Shown here one piece after another: positions 33,446 through 41,594 of a DNA stretch of 64,000 nucleotides (the stretch's first letter is position 1; every line of letters starts with the position of its first letter). The DNA lies in the NCBI GenBank assembly GCA_030531505.1, contig JAUNNH010000007.1:34691-98690 (forward strand), read 5' to 3'. The position numbers were made by a program, and so were the translations under genes. This DNA comes from Eubacteriales bacterium (GTDB lineage Bacteria; Bacillota; Clostridia; Oscillospirales; Oscillospiraceae). The notes under the pieces were generated by a model that worked only from the letters and a program-made list of their open reading frames with translations, did no database searches and was not told the DNA's origin.

Positions 33446-35776
33446 ATGGCAATGCCCAACACGGGGAAACTGACGGCGCTGGGTACGGCGCTGCAGGAAA
33501 AACAAGGGGACAGGCGCGTCTGGATCGTCGGACGCTGTGTGTTCTATGCGCTGATGGGCTTTCTGCTGTCCCTGGCGCGCGTGCAGGTGAGCGGGGCGCC
33601 CTTCGGCATGGCCTTTGTCGCCGGGGCGGGGCCCGGGATCGGCGGCGTCTGCGCGCTGCTGGGGGCGGCGCTCGGCTACCTGACGGGAGGCGGGCTCGAG
33701 TGGGGGATCCGCTATGTCGCGGCTTCGGTGCTGATCTACACCCTCACCTATCTCTTTCAGGAGCTGAGCATTGCCCGCACAGCCTTTTTTATGCCCACCG
33801 CCGCCGCGACGGTCATGGCGCTCACGGGCTTTCTCGGGAGCTTCTCAATTCCGGGCGGACCCGTGCCGCTGCCGGCGGCCGTTTTCCTGGAGACGGCGCT
33901 CGCCTTCGGTGCGAGTTATTTCTTCCGCGACGCGCTGACGGGCGGCCTGCGCTGCACCGAGTCGGCGGAGCTCCGTCACAGTATATCCCGGATGATCCTG
34001 ACGGCCTGTGTGCTCATCGCGCTCAGCCGCCTCGTGCTCTTTCACACGGTCTCCCTTGGCCGCGTCGCGGCGCTGCTGCTTGTGATGTGCTCGGCCATGA
34101 AAGGCGGGATGCTGACCGGCGCTTCGGTGGGGACGCTGCTCGGGATCGCGATGGACGTCACGACACTCGGCGCGCCCTTTTATACGATGGCCTATGCCTT
34201 TTCCGGCCTGCTCTCGGGTGTGTTTGGCCGGCACGGCAGGCTTGTGTTCGTGCTCTCCTTCCTGCTGGCCGACGCACTTGCGGTTGTGTGCGCCTGGAAT
34301 ACGGAGATCTATATCAGCGCTCTCTTTGAGACCTTCTGCGCGACCGTGTTCTTTCTGCTGCTGCCCTCTCCGCTGCTGAGCCATACCGCGCTCCTCCTGC
34401 AGCCGATGGAGAAGGGGAGCGGCGAGTCCGGGCTGCGCCGTTTTGCCGCCCGGCGGGTCCGACGGCTCAGCGAAGCCTACGGCGAGATCTTCGAGATCGT
34501 CCGCGAGAGTGTGGAGGAGCCGGTCAACGATGAGAACATCGCCCGCGTGTTCGACCGTGCGGCGGACTTGGTCTGCATCCGCTGCAAGAACAAGAACCGC
34601 TGCTGGAACGCCGAATACATGGACACGCTTTCGGCCATGAACGATGCGTCGAAAGCCATGGTGGAGAACGGGAGCCTGCGCACCGAGGATCTGCCCGCCC
34701 ATTTCCGCGAGAGCTGCACGGGACTCGAGGGCTTCGTGGCGGCGGTGAACGGGGAACTGCGCAGCCGGAACTACCGCCGGCAGCTCCGCCTGCGCCTGAG
34801 CGAGAGCAGGGCCGCGGCCTGGGGGCAGTACAGCGAGATCGCCCAGGTCCTGGGCGGCGTGGCGGACGAGCTCGGCAGTCTCAACGGTGCCGATCCGGCG
34901 GCGGAGCGCCGCCTTGCGCGCTATCTGCGCAGCCTGGATATCGACGCGGAGATCGCTGTGTACCGGGACGGAAGCGGCCGCGTGCGTGTTGTGATCGAGA
35001 GTGGGCACCTCAGTCCGCTGCTGCGGGAGAGCGATTACCTCGAGCGCCTCAGCCAGACAGTTGGTGTAAGATTATGTCAACCTGAAGAGCTGCGGGAGGG
35101 AAGCTCCCGCCTGACGCTCCTGGAGGCGGAACCACTTGCAGTGTCGGTGGGGATCGCGGCGCTGAAAAAGCGGGGCGAAACCGTCAGCGGCGACCGCGGC
35201 AGTTATTTCAAAACGGACGCCGGCGTGCTCTGTGTGCTGCTTTCCGACGGCATGGGGACCGGCGGCGAGGCGGCTGAGGACAGCGGCCGCGTCGTCGCGA
35301 TCCTGGAGAAGTTCCTGCGCTCCGGAGTGGATCCGGCCGTCGCGATGCGGATCCTGAACTCGGTCCTGCTGCTGCGCGGCGGCGACGGCTGGGGCTATGC
35401 GACAGTGGATCTCATGTGCGTGGACCTTTTCAGCGGCGAGACCTGCTTTTACAAGTACGGCGCGGCGCCCTCCTTTGTCCGCAGCGGCAAGGGGATCCGC
35501 CGTATCGAAGGGGAGACGCTGGCGGCGGGGCTTGGCGAGGGCGACGGCGCAGCGCCGGATATGGTGCGCATGCGTCTCAGGCCCGGATCTTTGGCGGTGA
35601 TCGCCTCGGACGGTGTAGTGCTCGACCAGGAGGATGGCTGGCTCAAGGTGCTGCTGCGGGAGGAAGAGACGGACATGAAGCAGCTTGCCCGCACGATCCT
35701 GCGCGCGGCGGAGAAGCTCTACGGCGCGGGCGACGATATGACGGTGCTGACAGTGCGTGTGGAAGAGCGCAAATAA
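33446..35776 (+). CDS. spoIIE: Stage II sporulation protein E (SpoIIE)
   Basis: A 776-residue membrane phosphatase that dephosphorylates SpoIIAA and so activates sigma-F in the forespore. About ten N-terminal helices (residues 20-310) are followed by a regulatory region that includes a cysteine-rich CIRCKNKNRCWN segment. The PP2C domain shows LLSDGMGTGGEA, GGDGWGYATVDLM and a final GDDMTVLTVRV. ATG 33446 has GGAGG nine bases before it; the in-frame ATG at 33437 sits too close to that site. A TATAAT lies at 33404-33409. Its presence implies that the organism sporulates. Confidence 0.95.
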   Translation: MAMPNTGKLTALGTALQEKQGDRRVWIVGRCVFYALMGFLLSLARVQVSGAPFGMAFVAGAGPGIGGVCALLGAALGYLTGGGLEWGIRYVAASVLIYTLTYLFQELSIARTAFFMPTAAATVMALTGFLGSFSIPGGPVPLPAAVFLETALAFGASYFFRDALTGGLRCTESAELRHSISRMILTACVLIALSRLVLFHTVSLGRVAALLLVMCSAMKGGMLTGASVGTLLGIAMDVTTLGAPFYTMAYAFSGLLSGVFGRHGRLVFVLSFLLADALAVVCAWNTEIYISALFETFCATVFFLLLPSPLLSHTALLLQPMEKGSGESGLRRFAARRVRRLSEAYGEIFEIVRESVEEPVNDENIARVFDRAADLVCIRCKNKNRCWNAEYMDTLSAMNDASKAMVENGSLRTEDLPAHFRESCTGLEGFVAAVNGELRSRNYRRQLRLRLSESRAAAWGQYSEIAQVLGGVADELGSLNGADPAAERRLARYLRSLDIDAEIAVYRDGSGRVRVVIESGHLSPLLRESDYLERLSQTVGVRLCQPEELREGSSRLTLLEAEPLAVSVGIAALKKRGETVSGDRGSYFKTDAGVLCVLLSDGMGTGGEAAEDSGRVVAILEKFLRSGVDPAVAMRILNSVLLLRGGDGWGYATVDLMCVDLFSGETCFYKYGAAPSFVRSGKGIRRIEGETLAAGLGEGDGAAPDMVRMRLRPGSLAVIASDGVVLDQEDGWLKVLLREEETDMKQLARTILRAAEKLYGAGDDMTVLTVRVEERK

Positions 35777-35895
35777 AAAAACATGCTATATAGGAGCGTG
35801 TCTTGAAGCAAGCTTGCGGTACACGGCACATGATTGCTTCCAAGCCCGACAAAGCGGGGTTAAAGCGAGAGAGGAGGAAGGAGCAGATATGAATG

Positions 35896-35927
35896 AATCC
35901 CCCGGATCGTTTTCGATCCGGGGGATT
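35896..35927. terminator. Hairpin terminator between converging spoIIE and oadB
   Basis: A 14-bp perfect stem (35896-35909 with 35914-35927) and TTTT loop, located 28 bases after the oadB stop on the - strand. Flanking T-runs are weak, so termination efficiency is uncertain. Confidence 0.65.
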
Positions 35928-35954
35928 CTGGAGTAGAGCGCGTTTCTTCCGACG

Positions 35955-37142
35955 TCAGCCGCCGAACATCGCCAGCAGGAAACCGGCAGCGACGGCGGAA
36001 CCGATGACGCCGGCCACGTTCGGGCCCATGGCGTGCATCAGCAGGAAGTTGGAGGGGTTGGCCTTGGCACCGACGGTCTGGCTCACGCGCGCCGCCATCG
36101 GGACAGCGGAGACGCCGGCCGAGCCGATCAGCGGGTTGATCTTGCCGCCGGAGAGCTTGCACATCAGCTTGCCGAGCAGCAGCCCGCCCACGGTCGCGAA
36201 CTCAAACGCGATCAGGCCGAGCACGATGATGAACAGGGTCTGCGGCGTGAGGAAGCGGTAGTACACCGCTGTCGCGCCGACCGAGGTGCTCAGGAAGATC
36301 GTCACGATGTTCATCAGCGCGTTCTGCGCCGTGTCGGAGAGACGGTCCGTGAGACCGCATTCCTTGAAGAGGTTGCCGAGCATCAGGCAGCCGAGCAGCG
36401 GCGCCACGGAGGGGAGCAGCAGGCAGACGAAGATGGTCACGATGATCGGGAAGAGGATCTTCTGTTTCTTCGAGACGGGACGGAGCTGCTCCATCTTGAT
36501 CTCGCGCTCCTCCTTCGTGGTGAGCAGCTTCATCACCGGCGGCTGGATCAGCGGGATCAGCGCCATGTAGGAGTAGGCCGCGATCGCGATGGGGGCGAGA
36601 TAATCCGGGGCGAGCTTCGAGGTCAGCCAGATGGCCGTGGGGCCGTCGGCACCGCCGATGATGCCGATGGAGGCGGCTACGTTCGGCGCAAAGCCGAAGA
36701 TACCGATGGCCATCAGGAAGGCCGCGAAGATGCCGAGCTGCGCCGCCGCGCCGAGCAGCAGCGACTTGGGGTTGGCGAGCAGGGGACCGAAGTCCGTCAT
36801 CGCGCCGACGCCCATGAAGATGAGCGAGGGGTAGAGCCCGGACTTGACGCCGATATACAGAATGTCCAGCAGACCGCCCTCGTGGATGATATGCGTCAGC
36901 GTGATCTCGCCGGCGATGTAGGCGTCCCAGAGTTCGGGGTGGTACATGTTGGAGCCGGGGAGGTTCGTCAGCAGCATGCCGAAGGCGATGCCGATGAGCA
37001 GCAGCGGCTCGAACTTTTTGACCAGGCCCAGATACAGCAGCACGCAGGCGAGCACGATCATCACGATCTGCCGCCAGTCGGCTAAGAGCAGGTAGAAGCC
37101 GGAGGTCTGACCCAGCCGGCCCAGCGTTTCCAGGATACTCAT
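35955..37142 (-). CDS. oadB: Sodium-pumping decarboxylase beta subunit (OadB/GcdB type)
   Basis: A 395-residue membrane protein with about ten hydrophobic helices. The conserved [13 protein letters not shown] region near residue 165 carries the Asp that binds Na+, and [15 protein letters not shown] lies near the C-terminus. It couples decarboxylation of carboxybiotin to Na+ export. Last gene of the operon, 10 bases after the biotin carrier gene. The family is shared by oxaloacetate, methylmalonyl-CoA and glutaconyl-CoA decarboxylases; the alpha subunit here favours oxaloacetate. Confidence 0.94.
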   Translation of the reverse strand: MSILETLGRLGQTSGFYLLLADWRQIVMIVLACVLLYLGLVKKFEPLLLIGIAFGMLLTNLPGSNMYHPELWDAYIAGEITLTHIIHEGGLLDILYIGVKSGLYPSLIFMGVGAMTDFGPLLANPKSLLLGAAAQLGIFAAFLMAIGIFGFAPNVAASIGIIGGADGPTAIWLTSKLAPDYLAPIAIAAYSYMALIPLIQPPVMKLLTTKEEREIKMEQLRPVSKKQKILFPIIVTIFVCLLLPSVAPLLGCLMLGNLFKECGLTDRLSDTAQNALMNIVTIFLSTSVGATAVYYRFLTPQTLFIIVLGLIAFEFATVGGLLLGKLMCKLSGGKINPLIGSAGVSAVPMAARVSQTVGAKANPSNFLLMHAMGPNVAGVIGSAVAAGFLLAMFGG

Positions 37143-37152
37143 GGGCGCTCCC

Positions 37153-37542
37153 TCAGATCACGAGGAGGGTGTCGCCGGTGGCGACGACCGCACCCTTGTT
37201 CGCTACGATCTGCTTGACGACGCCGTCGCAGGGCGCGGCGATCTCGTTCTCCATCTTCATGGCCTCAATGATGACCAGCACATCGCCGGACTTGACGGCC
37301 TGGCCGACGGAGACCTTGACGTCCAGCACATTGCCGGGCAGCGGGGAGTCGACCTTGGTGCCGGCGGCAACGGGCCCGGCGGCGGGCGCGGGAGCGGCGG
37401 CAGGAGCCGCGACGGGAGCAGGAGCCGCAGCCGGCGTGGCCGGAACGGGTGCTACGGCGTCGTATTCGTCGAGCAGCATGGCCTCGCCGCGCTCGACCTC
37501 GATCTCATAGGTCCTTCCCTGCAGGGTGATCTTATATTTCAT
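37153..37542 (-). CDS. Biotin carboxyl carrier subunit of the decarboxylase
   Basis: A 129-residue protein. The C-terminal 70 residues form a biotinyl domain with the biotinylated Lys96 in EAMKMEN. Between the N-terminal 30 residues and that domain is a flexible linker of about 28 residues made almost only of Ala and Pro. It shuttles carboxybiotin between the alpha and beta subunits. Its ATG overlaps the stop of the gamma subunit gene. Confidence 0.94.
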   Translation of the reverse strand: MKYKITLQGRTYEIEVERGEAMLLDEYDAVAPVPATPAAAPAPVAAPAAAPAPAAGPVAAGTKVDSPLPGNVLDVKVSVGQAVKSGDVLVIIEAMKMENEIAAPCDGVVKQIVANKGAVVATGDTLLVI

Positions 37543-37892
37543 TTCTCGTTCTCCTCCTTGATCTCGCGGATGGACAGAAAGCGCAGCTCGTTAAGCGGCG
37601 CCTGCAGCTCGTCGGCCACGATGGCCATGAGCATGGCGGCGGTGCGGGGATCCGTGTCATAGAGCTTCAGCTCGCCCGCGGAGCCGGGGGCCGTGGGGCC
37701 CGTCTGCCTGAGCGTGAGCACCGGGGCGTCGGCCTCGGGCGCCGGGATCCCGGCCGGGATCGGCGCACTCCGTTTGGCGGCGCGGTCGCCCACGGCGGTC
37801 ATGATCTTGATGATGCACATGAGCAGCACCAGCGCAAAGAACACGACCATCATGCCGAGCAGCGAATAGATCAGAGCTTGTCCAAAGGTCAT
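37539..37892 (-). CDS. oadG: OadG-family gamma subunit of the sodium-pumping decarboxylase
   Basis: A 117-residue protein with one N-terminal transmembrane helix (about 8-28) and a hydrophilic tail, as in OadG, which ties alpha to beta in the membrane. A C-terminal stretch (ELKLYDTDPRTAAMLMAIVADEL) resembles the conserved segment of many clostridial OadG proteins. Three bases follow oadA, and the stop overlaps the biotin carrier gene. Confidence 0.85.
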   Translation of the reverse strand: MTFGQALIYSLLGMMVVFFALVLLMCIIKIMTAVGDRAAKRSAPIPAGIPAPEADAPVLTLRQTGPTAPGSAGELKLYDTDPRTAAMLMAIVADELQAPLNELRFLSIREIKEENEK

Positions 37893-37895
37893 GGC

Positions 37896-39284
37896 TTAGT
37901 CCTCCACCGCTACGATGCTGTACCGGCAGACCTTCTCCTCGTCCGCCTTGCGCTGGGCAAAGAACTTCTCTGCCACCTGCGGGAAGGAGATGTAGCTGAG
38001 CACATCCTCTTCGCAGCGCGCAGTGTCGCCGAGTTCGGCCGCCGCTTTCTCAAAGAGATCAGCGGGCAGGGTTTCGGCAAAGCGGCCTTCGATCGGCTTC
38101 TCCCCCTTGAGGATCTTCTCGCGCACCGCGGGGTCGATGGGAGCAGGGGTCTTGCCGTACTCGCCGCGGCAGTAGGCGCGCATCTCCGCGCCGACGTTCT
38201 TGTAGCGCTCGCCGGAGAGAACGTTCTGCACCGCCTGGGTACCGACGAGCTGGCTGGTCGGCGTGACCAGCGGAGGATAGCCCATATCCTTGCGCACGCG
38301 CGGCGTCTCGAGCAGGGCCTCGTCGAACTTGTCGAGGGCGTTGAGCGCCTTGAGCTGGCTGAGCAGATTCGAGAGCATGCCGCCAGGGATCTGATAGGTC
38401 AGGCACTGGGTATCGGTTGCCATGGAGATGGGATTGAGCGTGCCGTCGGCGAGGAACTCGGCCCGGATGGGCTTGAAGAAATCCGCCATCTTCAGCAGCG
38501 CGTCCTCATCCAGCGAGGTCTCATAGCCGAGCTCCTTGAGCGCGTAGTTCAGCGTCTCGGTCGCGGGCTGGGAGGTTCCGCCAGAGAAGGGGGAGATCGC
38601 GGTGTCGATCACATCGGCACCGGCCTCGACCGCCTTCAAATAGGTCATGAAGGCGAGACCCGTGGTGCTGTGCGTGTGGACGACGACAGGCAGGTCCACG
38701 GCGTCCTTGATCGCGGAGACAAGGTCGTAGGCGTTCTTCGGGGAGAGGATGCCGGCCATGTCCTTGATGCAGATGGAGCCGACGCCCATAGCCTGGAGCT
38801 CCTTGACCATCTGGACGTATTTATCGAGGGTGTGGACGGGAGAGGTGGTGTAGGAGATGGCGCCGGAGGCCATGGCCCCGGACTTCACAGTCTCCTCGAT
38901 GGCGACCTTGAGGTTGTCCACATCGTTGAGCGCGTCGAAGATACGCACGATGTCGATGCCGTTGCGGACCGCCGCGCGCACGAAGCGGCGCACCACATCG
39001 TCGCTGTAGTGCTTATAGCCCAGAATGTTCTGCCCGCGCAGCAGCATCTGCAGTTTGGTATTGGGCATGGCGGCGCGGATCTTGCGCAGCCGCTCCCAGG
39101 GATCCTCGTTCAGAAAGCGCAGGCAGACGTCGAAGGTCGCGCCGCCCCAGCACTCCACCGAGTAAAAGCCGGCCTGGTCGATGGTTTTCAGGATCGGCTC
39201 AAACTTGCTGAAGGGAAGGCGAGTGGCCACCAGCGACTGGTTTGCGTCGCGCAGAATGGTCTCGGTGAACTGTACGTTTTGCAC
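37896..39284 (-). CDS. oadA: Oxaloacetate decarboxylase alpha subunit (carboxyltransferase)
   Basis: A 462-residue TIM-barrel carboxyltransferase with the opening ETILRDANQSL, the metal-binding VHTHSTTGLA motif and IKDMAG near residue 175. The C-terminal region is the PYC/OADA domain. It lacks its own biotin domain, which is supplied by the separate carrier gene. It decarboxylates oxaloacetate and passes CO2 to biotin. The GTG start at 39284 has AGGAGG nine bases upstream. First gene of the oadA, oadG, carrier, oadB operon. Confidence 0.93.
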   Translation of the reverse strand: MQNVQFTETILRDANQSLVATRLPFSKFEPILKTIDQAGFYSVECWGGATFDVCLRFLNEDPWERLRKIRAAMPNTKLQMLLRGQNILGYKHYSDDVVRRFVRAAVRNGIDIVRIFDALNDVDNLKVAIEETVKSGAMASGAISYTTSPVHTLDKYVQMVKELQAMGVGSICIKDMAGILSPKNAYDLVSAIKDAVDLPVVVHTHSTTGLAFMTYLKAVEAGADVIDTAISPFSGGTSQPATETLNYALKELGYETSLDEDALLKMADFFKPIRAEFLADGTLNPISMATDTQCLTYQIPGGMLSNLLSQLKALNALDKFDEALLETPRVRKDMGYPPLVTPTSQLVGTQAVQNVLSGERYKNVGAEMRAYCRGEYGKTPAPIDPAVREKILKGEKPIEGRFAETLPADLFEKAAAELGDTARCEEDVLSYISFPQVAEKFFAQRKADEEKVCRYSIVAVED

Positions 39285-39412
39285 TTATACGTTTCCTCCT
39301 TGCTTCTATGTCCGTTAGGGGATTCATCATTATAGGAAAGATCCATATCCAACCACGTTAATTATATCACACCATATCGTCAAGTGCTACAGTAAAATCG
39401 TTTTTTCACAAA

Positions 39413-39455
39413 AAATAAACGCCCCCGCAGGCGCTGCCTGTGGGGGCGTTTATTT
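39413..39455 (-). terminator. Intrinsic terminator of the SH3/NlpC gene
   Basis: A 20-base stem (39413-39432 with 39436-39455, one G-T pair) and a three-base loop lie just beyond the NlpC stop codon. On the - strand it runs into a T-rich stretch (39415-39404). Confidence 0.88.
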
Positions 39456-39461
39456 ATTATG

Positions 39462-41123
39462 TCAACCAACAATCCGCCGTACTTCAAAGCCGCGCGTGGC
39501 ATAGTACCCCGTGAGCTCGGAGCTGATGACGCCGGTGGAAGAGGTCGCTGCGTGGACGAACAGGTTGTTCCCGACATAGATGCCGACATGCCCGATATAG
39601 CTGCCGCCGGAGTAGAAGCAGATCAGGTCGCCTGGCTGCAGGTCGGTATTCTCGACGTGCCGGCCGTTGAGGGCCTGCTCGGAGGCAACGCGGTTGAGCG
39701 TGTACCCGAAGTGCTTGTATACATAGTAGGCGAAGCCCGAGCAATCAAAACCGGTCGTGGGATCGACGCCGCCCCAATGGTAGGGGGTGCCGACATACTG
39801 TAGCGCATAGTCGGCCACCTCACGGCCCGAGGTGCTGCTGCCGGCGCTTGTGCCGTCGGTCATCTGCAGCGTGCCGGAGGCCACATACTGGTTGAAAACA
39901 AAGCCGGGCTTCCCGTTGCAGATGAGCGCCGTCCAGGTCCCGTCGGTGCCGGTGATGGTCACGGCGTTGCCGTAAAAGAGCTCACCGAGGATCTCGGCGG
40001 AGAGATCGGGGGCGGAGCGGAAGCGGACATTGTTGCCCTTGATATAACCGGGCGTCCCGCTTATATTCGCGGGAGAGGCCGGAGCGGAGGCGTTCGGCTC
40101 CGCGACAGCCTGCCCGGCGTCGGGCGTGAGGACCGGCGCGGTCTGCACCGGCGCGGTCTGGATATACTGACCGTAGACGAAGCCCTCTGCCCCGTCGATC
40201 GTGCAATAGACCCAGTCCCCCTCTGCGCCGAGGATGCTGACGGCGGTGCCGTGGTCATAGGTCCGGATGATGCTGTAGTCCGAACCGGGGCCGCGGCGGA
40301 AGCGCACATAGTCGCCGGTGATGATCCCGGCCGTGCCGGCTGAGGAACTGCTGCCGGCACCCGGATCCGCAGTGGGGACAGGGGCGGCGGAGGGCGTGCT
40401 GATAATCACCGACTGCCCATAGCCGGGCTGCTGCGCGGTCATGCCGCTCTGCCCGATCACGATGCCGGGCGTGCTTGCGCTCGGAGCCGGGGTGACCAGG
40501 ATGGAAGTGGGGAGCGGAGCGGGCGTGATGACGATACTCTCCGCCGGAGCGGGCGTGATCGTGGCCGCACCGGAATAAACCACATACTGACTGGCTATGT
40601 ACCCGTATTCGCCGTCGATGAGGCAGAGCGTCCAGTCTCCCTCTGTGCCGAGAATGGTGACGGCTTTCCCCTCGTTGAACTCGCCCAGGATGGACGAGGT
40701 GGACGAGGGACCGGAGCGGAAGCGGACATAGGTCCCGGTGATCTGCCCGTTCGCTCCGGCGGACAGATCCGGCAGGCCGGGGGTGACGACGATGCCGCCG
40801 CTCTCTGCCACAGGGGCCTGCACAAGCGGTGTGTCCGTCAGAATGACGGCGTTCCCGTCGGGCTGCAGCACCACATAATCGGCCGACATATAGCCGATGG
40901 TGCCGTCATAATCCACTGCGTACCAGGAGCCGCTGCTGTGGTCGACCACCTCGACGGTATCCCCACGCGAGTAACTGCCGAGGATCGCAAAGTCCGCGCC
41001 CGGCCCTGAACGGACGTTTACCTCCGAGCCCGTGACGAGCGCGGTCTCGGCGTAGGCGGTGGCGGACAGGGTCGAAGCAATCAGCAGCGCGGCGATCAGG
41101 GTTCGTAAATACGTTTTTCGCAT
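39462..41123 (-). CDS. Secreted cell-wall hydrolase: four SH3 domains and NlpC/P60 (C40) peptidase
   Basis: A 553-residue exported protein. A signal peptide (about 1-25, ending ATAYA) is followed by four bacterial SH3 domains near residues 30-85, 125-180, 265-320 and 355-410, each with a VRFRSGP or VNVRSGP-type motif. Between them lie Pro/Ala/Ser-rich linkers. The C-terminal NlpC/P60 domain has DCSGF (catalytic Cys), GHVGIYVG (His) and HAAT. It cleaves gamma-D-Glu to diamino-acid bonds in peptidoglycan. It probably acts in growth or division; it is monocistronic with a strong terminator. Confidence 0.93.
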   Translation of the reverse strand: MRKTYLRTLIAALLIASTLSATAYAETALVTGSEVNVRSGPGADFAILGSYSRGDTVEVVDHSSGSWYAVDYDGTIGYMSADYVVLQPDGNAVILTDTPLVQAPVAESGGIVVTPGLPDLSAGANGQITGTYVRFRSGPSSTSSILGEFNEGKAVTILGTEGDWTLCLIDGEYGYIASQYVVYSGAATITPAPAESIVITPAPLPTSILVTPAPSASTPGIVIGQSGMTAQQPGYGQSVIISTPSAAPVPTADPGAGSSSSAGTAGIITGDYVRFRRGPGSDYSIIRTYDHGTAVSILGAEGDWVYCTIDGAEGFVYGQYIQTAPVQTAPVLTPDAGQAVAEPNASAPASPANISGTPGYIKGNNVRFRSAPDLSAEILGELFYGNAVTITGTDGTWTALICNGKPGFVFNQYVASGTLQMTDGTSAGSSTSGREVADYALQYVGTPYHWGGVDPTTGFDCSGFAYYVYKHFGYTLNRVASEQALNGRHVENTDLQPGDLICFYSGGSYIGHVGIYVGNNLFVHAATSSTGVISSELTGYYATRGFEVRRIVG

Positions 41124-41204
41124 GAGCTTGTCCTTCTATCTCTTTCCTGGATCCGGCGGAGATGCGGCTCCGCCGGGCCCATCGCTCAGCCGCGCAATAC
41201 GGCG

Positions 41205-41486
41205 TCAGCGGGAGGCGAGTGCGCGCTCCAGCCAGACGGCGGCGACGTCGATCGCGGCGTAGAGGCTGTCCTTCTCCGCCTTCTTGACGACGCGGTCGCG
41301 GGATTTGATCGTGGGATCGGTCAGCTGGAGCTGGACAGAGACCTTGCTCGCCACGTCCAGGTCCTTGACCTTCTTGGTGTCGAGGATCTGCATCATGATG
41401 ATGTACTTGTCGGCAAAGCTGCCGTAGTAGATGATGTTATCCTTTCTCTGCAGGGGATGCCCCTTGTACTCGAGTGTCTTGGCCAT
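41205..41486 (-). CDS. Small conserved-looking protein of unknown function
   Basis: A 93-residue soluble protein, basic and with balanced composition. It starts EYKGHPLQRKDNIIYYGS, and a predicted helix lies at the C-terminus. GGAGG precedes the ATG by 9 bases, and the frame keeps the high-GC codon pattern of its neighbours, so it is a real gene. I do not recognise a domain. The N-terminal half could be a beta-sheet (YIIMMQILDTKK, KVSVQLQLTD). Between two cell-wall genes, its role is open. Confidence 0.75.
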   Translation of the reverse strand: MAKTLEYKGHPLQRKDNIIYYGSFADKYIIMMQILDTKKVKDLDVASKVSVQLQLTDPTIKSRDRVVKKAEKDSLYAAIDVAAVWLERALASR

Positions 41487-41568
41487 GAAAATACCTCCGA
41501 AAATGTTATAAAAACTGTATCATATCGCCCCCGCCCGCGTCAACAGGAAAAACATGGGCGGGAGCCCG

Positions 41569-41591
41569 ACGGAGGGGGAAGCCCCCTCCGT
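41569..41591 (-). terminator. Hairpin after the penicillin-binding protein gene
   Basis: A 10-bp perfect stem (41569-41578 with 41582-41591) lies directly after the PBP stop on the - strand. A T-run follows only after about 20 bases, so its strength is uncertain. Confidence 0.5.
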
Positions 41592-41594
41592 GCC

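Noticed and set aside
37878-39335. A 485-residue frame on the + strand opposite oadA
   Set aside because: The - strand holds a clear decarboxylase alpha subunit in an operon; the + frame matches nothing.
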